From positions 6,671,001 to 6,735,000 of the forward strand of contig BRXU01000003.1 in the NCBI GenBank assembly GCA_030267565.1: a stretch of 64,000 nucleotides of DNA. The letters run 5' to 3'. Within the stretch, counting starts at the first letter, position 1, and every line of letters starts with the position of its first letter. The notes under the pieces were generated by a model. That model saw only the letters and a program-made list of their open reading frames with translations, had not been told where the DNA came from and did not search any database. The translations under genes were made by a program, and so were the position numbers. Below, one piece after another: positions 24,651 through 33,945 of the stretch. Source of the DNA: Pleodorina starrii. Lineage: Eukaryota; Chlorophyta; Chlorophyceae; Chlamydomonadales; Volvocaceae.

Positions 24651-26157
24651 TAGCCAATTTACATGACACGTTACGTTGCCTCACGTTTACATGTAAAGTG
24701 GCAGGCCCAAACGGATTTACGGATCCCAATTTACATGGGCTGTTTTGGGGTCGTTATGTCTGTTGGCGCGAGGTCCGTACACTCTATGTTTTGAGGCGGT
24801 AAGCCGGTAATGTCAAAGCGCCCACGTCATATCACTCCAGCACGATGTTAAACCCTTAGGACGAAGCCTGCGAGCGTCGTTGCCCATAATGGAACCCGGC
24901 GCGCTGAGGCCGGCCTCATCGCGCGAGAGCTCGTTCTCAGAGTACGCCAAGCCCTCGATGGCGGTCTCATCGCGCTCATTGTTTGCATATTGATTGTACT
25001 AAAATTGTGCGGCGTCGGCGAGCGGCTGCGACCTCGGCCGGCCCTGCGCGGCGTCGGCACGGCTCTCGGAAGCTAGGCCTGACCGACCACTGTGCCTTGT
25101 CGAGAAGCAGCAGCGCCTTGTCAAGATCCATGTTGACTTTATGCAGAACTAGCCGGCAGAGAAACTCATTCGGGAGTGCCGATCGTGGTGAGGGACCGGT
25201 GCACTTGTAGGTCGTACTATTTTGGAAAATAGTACGGCACGCATGCTCAAGCGCTGTTCCCGCGCACATAAAAGGTATTCGCATAACTGCTTGGCCTTGC
25301 ATCGGTTCGTTATATGTGCCCCAGCAGCTTTGGTCACTTCGGCAGCTATTCATAAATGGACATGACCACGCAATGCCTTTAGCAATTACGCGTAGCACGG
25401 GATTGCATTAAACAACCAGAGGACATCAAGGCCGTGCGCGAAATAGCATTCTTCGAGCTCGCACGCTATGTTACAGATTTGAAAGTCAATTCGGTGATAG
25501 TGTTGGAGTGATGGCCGCCAGGCCAAGGCCCCAGCGAATGCTTCCCCGAACGCGGTACTCAGCATGATACGTGGGAGCCTTGATTCCGGACACATGCCTG
25601 GCATGAGCATAGTGCATACTGGTAGAAGAAGTGCTCTGCTGCCGCTGCGCTTGTGCGGAGTTGCCCTTCGTCGTGTAGTAAGTTTGGCGAAGTGACCAAA
25701 GCTGCTGGGGCACATATAACGAACCGTTACAAGGCCAAGCAGTTATGTGAATACCTTTTATGTGCGCGGGAACAGCGCTGGAGCATGCGTGCCGTACTAT
25801 TTTCCAAAATAGTACGACCTACAAGCGCACCGGTCCCTCACCACTATCGGCACTCCCGAATGAGTTTCTCTGCCGGCTAGTTCTGCATAAAGTCAACATG
25901 GATCTTGACAAGGCGCTGCTGCTTCTCGACAAGGCACAGTGGTCGGTCAAGCCTAGCTTCCGAGAGCCATGCCGACGCCGCGCAGGGCCGGCCGAGGTCG
26001 CAGCCGCTCGCCGACGCCGCACAACTTTAGTACAATCAATATACAAACAATGAGCGCGATGAGACCGCCATCGAGGGCTTGGCGTACTCTGAGAACGAGC
26101 TCTCGCGCGATGAGGCCGACCTCAGCGCGTCGGGTTCCATTATGGGCAACGACGCTC

Positions 26158-26162
26158 GCAGG
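26158..26162 (+). repeat. Target-site duplication GCAGG, left copy
   Basis: GCAGG precedes the 5' LTR and recurs at 29387-29391 after the 3' LTR. Removing the element and one copy restores the fold-back arm sequence seen on the minus strand near 24860-24870. Confidence 0.9.
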
Positions 26163-26359
26163 TGTTGTGAAACGAAGACGTTTTCGGTCAGACCTCTAGT
26201 GAACTGGTCTCGGTGCTGGTGTCGTACCATCTGGACGACACTTGTGATGGCTGTTATCTCTCTGAGAGAGACCGAGTTCTCTCTCCTCCTGTAACGATAC
26301 GATGTGCTAAGGCTTTGGCAATACGTGCCCACGTGACAGCAAGCACTAGATTTACAACA
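26163..26359 (+). repeat. 5' long terminal repeat
   Basis: 197 bp starting TGTTGTGAAACG and ending TTTACAACA, so it has TG...CA ends with TGTTG/CAACA as short inverted termini. It reads the same as 29190-29386 throughout. Confidence 0.93.
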
Positions 26360-26376
26360 GGTTATGAGCCCCGATC
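26360..26376 (+). other. Primer-binding site complementary to a tRNA-Met anticodon region
   Basis: GGTTATGAGCCCCGATC starts directly after the LTR. Its complement contains GGGGCTCATAACC, which has the anticodon CAT in a Met-tRNA-like anticodon stem-loop. Drosophila copia likewise primes from an internal, cleaved initiator Met-tRNA rather than from the 3' CCA end; assignment here is by analogy. Confidence 0.7.
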
Positions 26377-26560
26377 GCATGTGCGCGGCTGACCGAGAGG
26401 TCGCCGGTTCGATTCCCGCTGGCTGTTGACCAGGGCTGGGGGACCGGGACGAGGCAGCCTGGGGGTGAACGTGAGGACTTATGGAGTGTCGCTCACGGGG
26501 GAGTGTTGTGAGTGAGCAACACTCATATACGAAGAGAAGTCGTAGCAGTCAATACGGCCC

Positions 26561-29146
26561 ATGGAGGGGCCGGGCGCTTTGCTGACTTTGACAGGTTATG
26601 AGCCCCGGTTAGTCGGGAGCCTGAGCATGGCGGCCGAAAAGGTGACGACCACCTACTCGGAGAAGTTAACTGCCAAGAATAGGATCAACTGGATGGTCCG
26701 TGTAAAGGGAGTGCTCGATAAGACGGGCCTCAGCGCAGCCTATGAGAAGGCGCTCGATGAGAACAATGCAGCATTGGCGGCCGCGCACAAGAAGGCCCGC
26801 GGCACCATTTGCGAGCTGTTACATGATTCGGATCTAGATCTGCACATCAAGCATGCAGACGCTAAACAGCTGCTGGAGGCGCTGGAGAAGCGCTACAAGG
26901 GCGTGGCTTCGCTCAACAAGCAGCAGCTCTGGTCGGCATTCAACAAGGTGAAGATGGAGACGTCAATGTCGGTCCGGGAGTATATGAAGAAGGTCAGTGA
27001 CATCGTCGACGAGCTGGAGAGCTGCGACGAGACCGTCAGCCCAGCCAACGCAGTGTCCGTCGCGCTAAGTGGGCTACTGTCGAAGTTTCAGCCCTACATC
27101 GCCCCTTACTACAGCTCGGGCGACCTGATGCCGAAGACGCTGGAGATCCTGGAGACCAACCTGCTCCACGCTGAAGCGCACCTCGCGTCGCTTGCGTCCA
27201 CCTCCACCCCCCCGGTCACGCTCTACGCCGGCAAGGGCAACGGCAACGGCTACAAGGGCAAGGGCAAGGGCGGCGGCAACGGCTACGGAGGCGGCAACGG
27301 CGGCGGCAACGGCCGCGGCAAGGGCAGCGGGTTCAACGGGACCTGCTTCAACTGCAAGGAGACCGGGCACCGGGCGGCGGACTGCCCCAAGCCGAAGAAG
27401 GAGTGCCCCCTGTGCGGTAGGCTGGGCCACACCGCGAACGAGTGCCGCAGCGGCGGCCGCGGTGGTGCCGGCGGCGGCGGCGGAAACGCCGTCGCGGCCG
27501 AGCGGCCCGTCTTCGCACTTCAGCTGGGCGTTGAGCCGAACGTGGTGGCGGCCTCGGCTGAGATGGCGGGCATCGAGCTGGGGTGCGCCGGACCTTCCGA
27601 GAGCGCCTGGGTCGTCGACACCGGCGCGTACCATCACTGCACGCCGGACAAGGCGTCGCTCCACAACTACACGGAGTTAAGTGAGCCGATGGTGTTGGTT
27701 GGGGGGGGCGGCGAGCGGCATGAGGCTGTGGGGTACGGGGACGTGGTGCTGGAGATCAAGAAGAACCCGTATGCGCCCAGATACCAGGTCCGGGGCAGGG
27801 ATCAGCAGATCGTCATCAAGGGGGTCTTTTACGTGCCGGGATTCCAGTACCGGCTCCTCTCGGTGAAGCAGCTGACGGCCAGGGGCGCTGAGTTCAGCGG
27901 TGAGAGGAATGTGATGTGGCTGTGGAACAAGCAGGAAGGTTGGGAGTTGAGGGCTGTGACGGGCAGCAGTGTCTACGTGATCAAGGGCACTGAGCGCATG
28001 CCGCGCGTGCGGCTGGCTGCTTCGATGCTGCCCGCTACCGCGCGCGCGGAGCTGTGGCATTCCCGGTTTGGCCATCTCAGCTACGGCAACTTGGCGCGCC
28101 TGGCTGAGGGCATGGTTGAGGGCATGGACGTGTCGCCCAAGTGTTTTCGGGACGCAGGAACGGGTGTGTGCGAGACCTGCGCGATGGGAAAGCACCCGAA
28201 GAAGCCCTTCCCGGACTCCAAGTCGTCGGTGAGCCAGCCCCTGGAGAGGGTGCACATGGACATCATGGGTCCCCTGTCGGTAGAGTCGTACGGGGGGTTC
28301 ACCTACGTAGCCACGTTCTTGGATGAGTACACGGGCCTGTCTGCGGTGACGCTCTTGAAGGATAAGGGGCAGGCTACCGCGGCGGTGAAGGTGATGCTGA
28401 CCCTGCTTGAGACGCAGTCGGGGAGGACGGTGCGAAAGGTGCGGACGGATCGCGGCAGGGAGTACCTGAACAGCGAGATCGATACGTTCTACGAGGAAAG
28501 GGGCATTACGCATGAGACCTCTGCGCCGTACACTCCGCAGCAGAACGGCGTGGCGGAGCGTCTGAACCGCACGTTGATGGAGAGAGTGAGGTGCATGTTG
28601 AGCGAGAGCAATGTGCCCACTCGTGCATGGTCCTTCGCGATGCGCATGGCGTGCCACCTGCGGAACCGTTCGCCCGTCCACGGCCTTGACGGCACCCCGT
28701 ACGAGCGTTTCTACGGGCGCAAACCGGATGTGTCGGACCTGCGGGTTTTCGGCTGCGTTGCGTATGCCGGTGGTGCTGTGAGTTGGTCGAGTCGCCTGCA
28801 GCCGACGGTTGCTACGTCGACTGCAGAGGCGGAATATATGGCGAGCGGTTCGGCGTGCAAGGAGGCGCTGTGGTTTCGCCACCTCGCGCGCGATTTGAAG
28901 TTGGGCGTTTCGTCTGTTCCCATCAAGTGCGACAACCAGGCGGCTATCAAGATCATTGAGAATCCAATTTCGTCCGCCAGGTCAAAGCACATTGATGTGC
29001 TGCACCACTTTGTTCGCGAGCGTGTGGTGCGCGGCGAGATTTCGTATTCTTATTGCAAGTCGGCAGATATGGCCGCGGACTGCCTGACGAAGCCGCTGCC
29101 ACTTCCGTCGTTCCAGAAGTGTGTTCAGTCGATGGGGGTGCGCTGA
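26561..29146 (+). CDS. Copia gag-pol polyprotein lacking reverse transcriptase
   Basis: The open frame has 861 codons; a second in-frame ATG at 26627 (MAAEKVTTTYSEKL) is the more family-like start. In order: a gag (UBN2-type) region; two zinc knuckles, CFNCKETGHRAADC and CPLCGRLGHTANEC; the aspartic-protease site WVVDTGAYHHC; the pre-integrase segment LWHSRFGHLSYGNL with CETCAMGKHP; and the integrase core with HMDIMGP, VRTDRGREYLN and QQNGVAERLNRTLMERVR, which supply the D, D and E residues. At FGCVAYA (about residue 742) the frame jumps straight into the copia RNase H end, GGAVSWSSRLQPTVATSTAEAEYMA minus a few residues, closing with ADMAADCLTKPLP. The reverse-transcriptase block with its YVDD-type motif is absent. 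The junction is in frame, so the fused protein could still be made. Confidence 0.92.
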   Translation: MEGPGALLTLTGYEPRLVGSLSMAAEKVTTTYSEKLTAKNRINWMVRVKGVLDKTGLSAAYEKALDENNAALAAAHKKARGTICELLHDSDLDLHIKHADAKQLLEALEKRYKGVASLNKQQLWSAFNKVKMETSMSVREYMKKVSDIVDELESCDETVSPANAVSVALSGLLSKFQPYIAPYYSSGDLMPKTLEILETNLLHAEAHLASLASTSTPPVTLYAGKGNGNGYKGKGKGGGNGYGGGNGGGNGRGKGSGFNGTCFNCKETGHRAADCPKPKKECPLCGRLGHTANECRSGGRGGAGGGGGNAVAAERPVFALQLGVEPNVVAASAEMAGIELGCAGPSESAWVVDTGAYHHCTPDKASLHNYTELSEPMVLVGGGGERHEAVGYGDVVLEIKKNPYAPRYQVRGRDQQIVIKGVFYVPGFQYRLLSVKQLTARGAEFSGERNVMWLWNKQEGWELRAVTGSSVYVIKGTERMPRVRLAASMLPATARAELWHSRFGHLSYGNLARLAEGMVEGMDVSPKCFRDAGTGVCETCAMGKHPKKPFPDSKSSVSQPLERVHMDIMGPLSVESYGGFTYVATFLDEYTGLSAVTLLKDKGQATAAVKVMLTLLETQSGRTVRKVRTDRGREYLNSEIDTFYEERGITHETSAPYTPQQNGVAERLNRTLMERVRCMLSESNVPTRAWSFAMRMACHLRNRSPVHGLDGTPYERFYGRKPDVSDLRVFGCVAYAGGAVSWSSRLQPTVATSTAEAEYMASGSACKEALWFRHLARDLKLGVSSVPIKCDNQAAIKIIENPISSARSKHIDVLHHFVRERVVRGEISYSYCKSADMAADCLTKPLPLPSFQKCVQSMGVR

Positions 29147-29189
29147 GTTGTTTTGGGACTTCAGTTCCTTGAGGCTGCCCGCGTGGGAG

Positions 29190-29386
29190 TGTTGTGAAAC
29201 GAAGACGTTTTCGGTCAGACCTCTAGTGAACTGGTCTCGGTGCTGGTGTCGTACCATCTGGACGACACTTGTGATGGCTGTTATCTCTCTGAGAGAGACC
29301 GAGTTCTCTCTCCTCCTGTAACGATACGATGTGCTAAGGCTTTGGCAATACGTGCCCACGTGACAGCAAGCACTAGATTTACAACA
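29190..29386 (+). repeat. 3' long terminal repeat
   Basis: 197 bp, apparently identical to the 5' LTR, beginning TGTTGTGAAACG and ending TTTACAACA, followed by the GCAGG duplication at 29387-29391. Confidence 0.93.
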
Positions 29387-29594
29387 GCAGGCTTCGTCCT
29401 AAGGGTTTAACATCGTGCTGGAGTGATATGACATGGGCGCTTTGACGTTACCACCTCAAAACATAGAGTGTACGGACCTCGCGCCAACAGACATAACGAC
29501 CCCAAAACAGCCCATGTAAATTGGGATCCGTTTGGGCCTGCCACTTTACATGCCAACGGGAGGTAACGTAACGTGTCATGTACATTGGCTATAA

Positions 29595-29992
29595 GTCGGA
29601 CGCGGCGGCTCCTACGTTCGATCGGACGGGGCGGTCGGGGCCCACGACGGTTTCGGATTGGCAAGCAAGAGGTGCGCAATTTGCACATGCAATCGCACAC
29701 TGTATATACGGAATACGGTCAATTTGGGAACGCAATGCGGTGTCCCAGCGTCTCTCAAGAAGCTTCGGAGGCCTTCGTGTCCCGGCTGCTACGTCGGCAC
29801 CGTACAACAGGTAACGAACCTCAACAGAAATGCAATACCAGCGAAAAGTCTTCAGGGTTCAGACGCAAGCTAGCATCAGAGGCTGCGTTCTTTGCCGTGT
29901 CGCCTGCGGCTCGGGTTGGAAAACTAACAGTGATCATACTCTCTCACGCGCTCTGGAAACGTCCTTAGCGAATCGGCAACCTGCATAGAACA
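29595..29992. promoter_or_regulatory. Upstream region of the SIL1-like gene
   Basis: About 400 bases between the fold-back element and the start codon at 29993. It must contain the promoter of the SIL1-like gene unless that gene uses element sequence. No TATA box or other motif was assigned. Confidence 0.35.
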
Positions 29993-32900
29993 ATGCAAGG
30001 CCGCCACTTAATGCTTCTCGGCTTAATCGCAGCATGCTTGGTAACTGTTACTAAAGCCGACTTTGGCCAGGCAATTGTCAATGAAGCCATCGACCTGTTC
30101 TCCTCGCAAATGGGCGATGGCGATGACGACCCGCGCTCAATGGAGCACCTCCTACATTGGGCCATATGTAAGTTTACTCTCTCCAATCTCACGTTGGTCA
30201 GGCGCCCCTGCTGGTTATTTACCGTACACGTCCCTCCCCTTGCGTGCTCTTTGGGCGACGCTGCAGCCCACAGCGACCCTGAAAAGCTTGCAGCTCAGGC
30301 AGAGGAGGCGCAACGCATTCAAATGGTCAAGGACCTGAAGGAGCAGCGCCGCAGGGTCAAAGAGGTGCGTTTGCGGCGGAAGAAGATACGGTATGTATAT
30401 ATGTTCCGAGGCAACCACGCCGACACCTTGCCCGTTCACGCAAGGCGTTCGCGCTGCGTGCGTCCGGAAACCTCACCCTGGCGCCCCAGTATCTCGCCTC
30501 CTTGCTGCTGCGAGCGGATTGTAGCTCAGTCGCACGGCCGCTGCACCGCACTATCGTGGTCCCGTCCTTGTCACACCTGGCGTCTCGTACCCTGCCTGGA
30601 CCCGCCTTCCCTTGACCTACCGGTCACCTTCCATGGGGCCTGTCGCAGCTGCTCGACCACGTGCGATCCCAACCGACGGAAACCGATATGATGAGGGTGA
30701 GTCAGTGAGTGAGTGCATGAGTCATGCATGAGTGCGCGAGCGGCTATCAACGGCTGGCGGTCAGCACGCGTATCATTTCGCTGCACAAGGGTATCATGTT
30801 ATAACTGGTGCTCATTGCTACATCTCGGGAAATTGCAATGCGTTCGCCGCAACACAGCCCCTTACAGACACATAGCACAATCTCTGTACTGCACGTTGTA
30901 CGGCTGTCGTACTTTTGAATCGTTACGTTTTGTTGCAGGAGGGCATTGCGATCCTGCAACGCGCCGGCGCCTCGGACACGGAGCTGCTGGCGGCGTTGCA
31001 GGCGCTGCAGGTGCTGGTGGAGCCGATCGACAATGCCAACGGTGGGTGGTTGGCCGTTGACCGTTGGCAAGGCGCAGGAGGACAGTCCAAAGGGAAGTCA
31101 TGGGTGCGGTTGGGGGGCCACCGCTGGTGGTTATGAGCCTGGAACCGTTCCCAGCGAATGATTCGCGGCATGTGGGGCAATGCCCTCCTGCCGGCGGTTG
31201 GGGTGTGTGTGTGTGTTTGACCGTCGGTTGGTGTGTTTTGGAGGGGATACGGCACGCGGGGGAGGTCGCGGAGAAGCGCTCCACTTGGACCGTTGGACGG
31301 TTGGACAGTATGGGTGCCGTACTAGTGCCCAAAAGAGTGACCCTGCTTGCCGTTCCTTTCACACGATGCCTTATTGCAGACCTGCACCCGCTTGGAGGCA
31401 TCGCCGCGGTGGTGTCACAGTTGACCCGTGGGTCGTCCGAGCTGGTCGCGGCGGCCGCACACGTGCTGGGCACCGCCGCCTCCAACAACCCCACCTTCCA
31501 GCGCCACTTGCTGTCGGGCCACCCCGACATTGTGGAGACGCTGCTGCTGGTGGGATTGGGAGCAGTGGGGTCAGGGAGTGATACGCTCCTTGGGAGCAGT
31601 GGGGGAGGGGCCGCGGGGAGGGGGAGGCACTGCAGCGGATGGGGGAAGGGCGCGGTCGGGCGAACGGTGGCTTCCAGGCAGGGTCTCCATGCCCGTTGTG
31701 CGCAGCAGAAAAGGCTGTCCGCGTACTCGGCCTGTCTGCTTGCCTGCTTGCCAGCTTGCCTGCTTGTCTGCTGGGACTGTCCTACATTTCGCCACTCGCC
31801 CCACTCACTCCACAGGTGTCTCAGTCGGCGCAGGAGGAGGCGGCCGTCAAGGGCGTGTATGCGCTGGCGGCCCTGGTGCGCAACACGCCGGAGGCGCGAC
31901 GGGCCTTCGTGGATGCAGGTACGACGGCAGCGGGGCCTGTGCCGGTAGCTTGGACACGCGGGTGGCACGGCGTCGGTCGGGTTGACTCTGTTGGGGCGGC
32001 AACATTGGGCGGCGAGCGACTTCGGTGGGGAGCGGTCATCGGCGGGCTGCGCGGGTGCTGACGAGCGCTGGCACTGGGTGCACTGGTGCCTGGTGCCTGG
32101 TGCCCGGATGGGTGGCGACACTCCACCCGGGGAGCGCTCGCAGGCTGCGTCAGCGGCTGTGCACGCTTGCAGCACCCTGGCAAGGTCCACACGCTGCCAA
32201 GGTCCACACGCTGCCGCGCTCTCTCTCTCGCCCATTACGACGGTCATCTTGCGGGGCTCCCTCTAGAAATAGGCAGCATGCTCAGCGGTGTTCTTGTCCC
32301 GTGTTCCCTGCACCCGCGCCCCCGTGTGCCTGCGTCCCTTTCCGCCGCTGCACTGCTGCTGCCAGGCGGCTTCGGAGCGCTGGAGCTGCTGCTGCGCGGT
32401 GAGGCAGTGGCGTCGCGTGTGAAGCGCAAGGCGCTGAGTCTCTTTATGGACCTGGCGGACACGCAGCCGGCGGGGGAGGCGGCGGAGCCAGCGGCGGCCG
32501 GCGGCAGCGGCAGCGGCAGCGGCAGCGGGAGTGGACCGCACATCAGGACGCTGCACCCCCTGGACACGGAAGTCGGCAGTGACGGCGGCGATAGCAGCGG
32601 CGGCGGCAGCGGCGGCGGCAGCGACCCACGGGTCAATGGCGACGGCCTGGCGGCCGCCGCCATTTCCTCCACCGGCCTCCCCAAGGCTGTGGTGGCGCTG
32701 CTGCTAGAGCAGGACGCCGACATGCAGGTGATGAGGTTGGGGGCCTCGGCAGTGGGGTTTCGTTGGGGCGCGGGAAAGGGGTCGTTCGTCTTTGTCACCG
32801 GGAAGGGGGGCGCGGGATGGAATTCGGGCAGATGGGAAGTCGGCCGTCCCCTGGGTCTGCGGGCGCTCTCCCTCCGTGTGCTTGCCCACCGTATGTGCTC

Positions 32901-33945
32901 AAGTGTCTTTCGTCCAAACCCGGCCGCAAACCGTGACTTGATGCTCGCAGGAGAAGGCACTGCTGGTGCTGCAGCGGTTGGCGGCCAGTGCGGCGGCGCG
33001 GTCGGTGCTGCGGTCGAGCGGCGCAGGTGCGGAGGCGGAGGCGGCGGCGGCGGGGAGGGAGGGAGGGCACGACGCACCAGCTTGGGGTGGATCCAGGCTG
33101 CGCAGCGCGTGGCAGCACCGGAGAGCGCTCCTGCACTCATGTCGGCCTCCGGCACGCCGGCAGCAGCTGTCCTCTCTGCTGCCTTGCCTCGCCTCGCCTC
33201 GCCTCGCCTTGCCAGGGTTCAGTGATTTTCTGCCCTGTCCTGCTTTGAAACACGTGGTGCACGCATTGTGCTTGCCTGATTCGGTCCAACTGGACTTCTC
33301 GATCGCTCCTCTCGGCACTCGGCTGCGGTTCTTCCTCCATATTATTACCGTATCCCCGCTGAGATGGCATTGTGGAACCCGCGGCAGGCCCGCGGTGTAT
33401 CTAAACCGCGACAGCAATGCAAGAGCTCCGTCAATCGCCCCGCAAACCCCCAATGGCTCCGCTCCTCCGCAGATGAGGCGATCTCCAGATTGCACCTGCA
33501 GCTCCAAGCCGATGCTCCGGAACCCGGGGACGAGCCAGATCCGTACCATGATTACCTGCTGGGCCTTGTGCGACAGGTCCAGGTGCTCATGGCGAGGGAG
33601 GACACTGGGGCGAAACCCGAGGGCGCGGTGGGGGCTCCGGGATGCGGCGAGGGGGGCAGCGGTTGCGGTGCGGGCACGGATGCCGGCGGCGCCGGCGTGC
33701 CGGGGGCGAGGAGTGGTGAGGGACACGGCGGCCCAGCGGCGGGGTCAAGCCGCGAGGGGCGAGGCGCAGCGGGCTCAGAGCAGCAGCAGCAGCAGGTATT
33801 GGCGCTGGGGGGCCCCTCCGTGGGACGTCAGGATCGCGGCCGGGTTCCGGGTTCCGGGACGGTCGGGGGGACCGGGGAGGGCGCGAGGAGCGGCGAGCGG
33901 GAACAGTGCGGGGCAGCGGAGGCGGGGCAATGCGCCCTGGCGTAG
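29993..33945 (+). CDS. SIL1: SIL1/FES1-type Hsp70 nucleotide exchange factor, ER-lumenal
   Basis: These armadillo-repeat proteins release ADP from Hsp70; SIL1 serves BiP in the ER lumen. Exons 29993-30167, 30267-30364, 30649-30696, 30939-31041, 31380-31549, 31816-31918, 32366-32727, 32951-33026 and 33473-33945 join in phase to about 535 residues. Residues 1-23 (MQGRHLMLLGLIAACLVTVT plus KAD) form a signal peptide. The family core follows: EHLLHWAI then SHSDPEKLAAQAEEA, PTETDMMREGIAILQRA, LQVLVEPIDNAND, HPLGGIAAVVSQL, VLGTAASNNPTFQ, AVKGVYALAALVRNTPEARRAF, and KRKALSLFMDLAD. A Gly/Ser/Asp insertion of roughly 70 residues lies between the later helices, and the last exon ends in a long Gly/Ala/Arg tail with no KDEL-like signal. 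The last exon boundary and stop are the least certain. The signal peptide favours SIL1 over cytosolic FES1/HspBP1. Confidence 0.82.

Larger units (their letters stand above)
26163..29386 (+). mobile_element. Ty1/copia LTR retrotransposon with reverse-transcriptase region deleted
   Basis: The element has a 197-bp LTR at each end, a primer-binding site, one open gag-pol frame on the plus strand, and a purine-rich stretch (GTGGGAG) just before the 3' LTR. Five-base GCAGG duplications flank it. Domain order of nucleocapsid, protease, integrase and RNase H places it in Ty1/copia, the group that includes Osser of Volvox. The reverse transcriptase and the integrase C-terminal region are missing, so it cannot be autonomous. 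LTRs that appear identical argue that it moved recently, with enzymes supplied from elsewhere. It lies inside a DNA transposon. Confidence 0.92.
24651..29591. mobile_element. Fold-back (head-to-head) TIR transposon with TAA duplication, split by an LTR element
   Basis: The left arm, 24651-25341, is about 690 bp and matches the left part of the transposon at 10247. A 346-bp spacer (25342-25687) corresponds to that element's interior. The right arm, 25688-26162 plus 29392-29591, is the inverted copy of the left arm. Both outer ends are therefore the same terminus: TAGCCAATTTACATGAC on the left and, inverted, TAGCCAATGTACATGAC on the right. TAA flanks both ends (24648-24650 and 29592-29594), so the whole structure looks like one inserted unit. 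The normal right terminus of the family is absent. The right arm is interrupted by the copia element at 26163-29386 and its duplicated GCAGG. Confidence 0.8.

Noticed and set aside
26360..26430. Functional tRNA gene in the copia leader
   Set aside because: Only the T arm fits; the anticodon stem-loop and position 33 do not, and no 5' half is present.
27677..28882. 401-codon minus-strand open frame
   Set aside because: It is the shadow of the copia gag-pol frame on the opposite strand.
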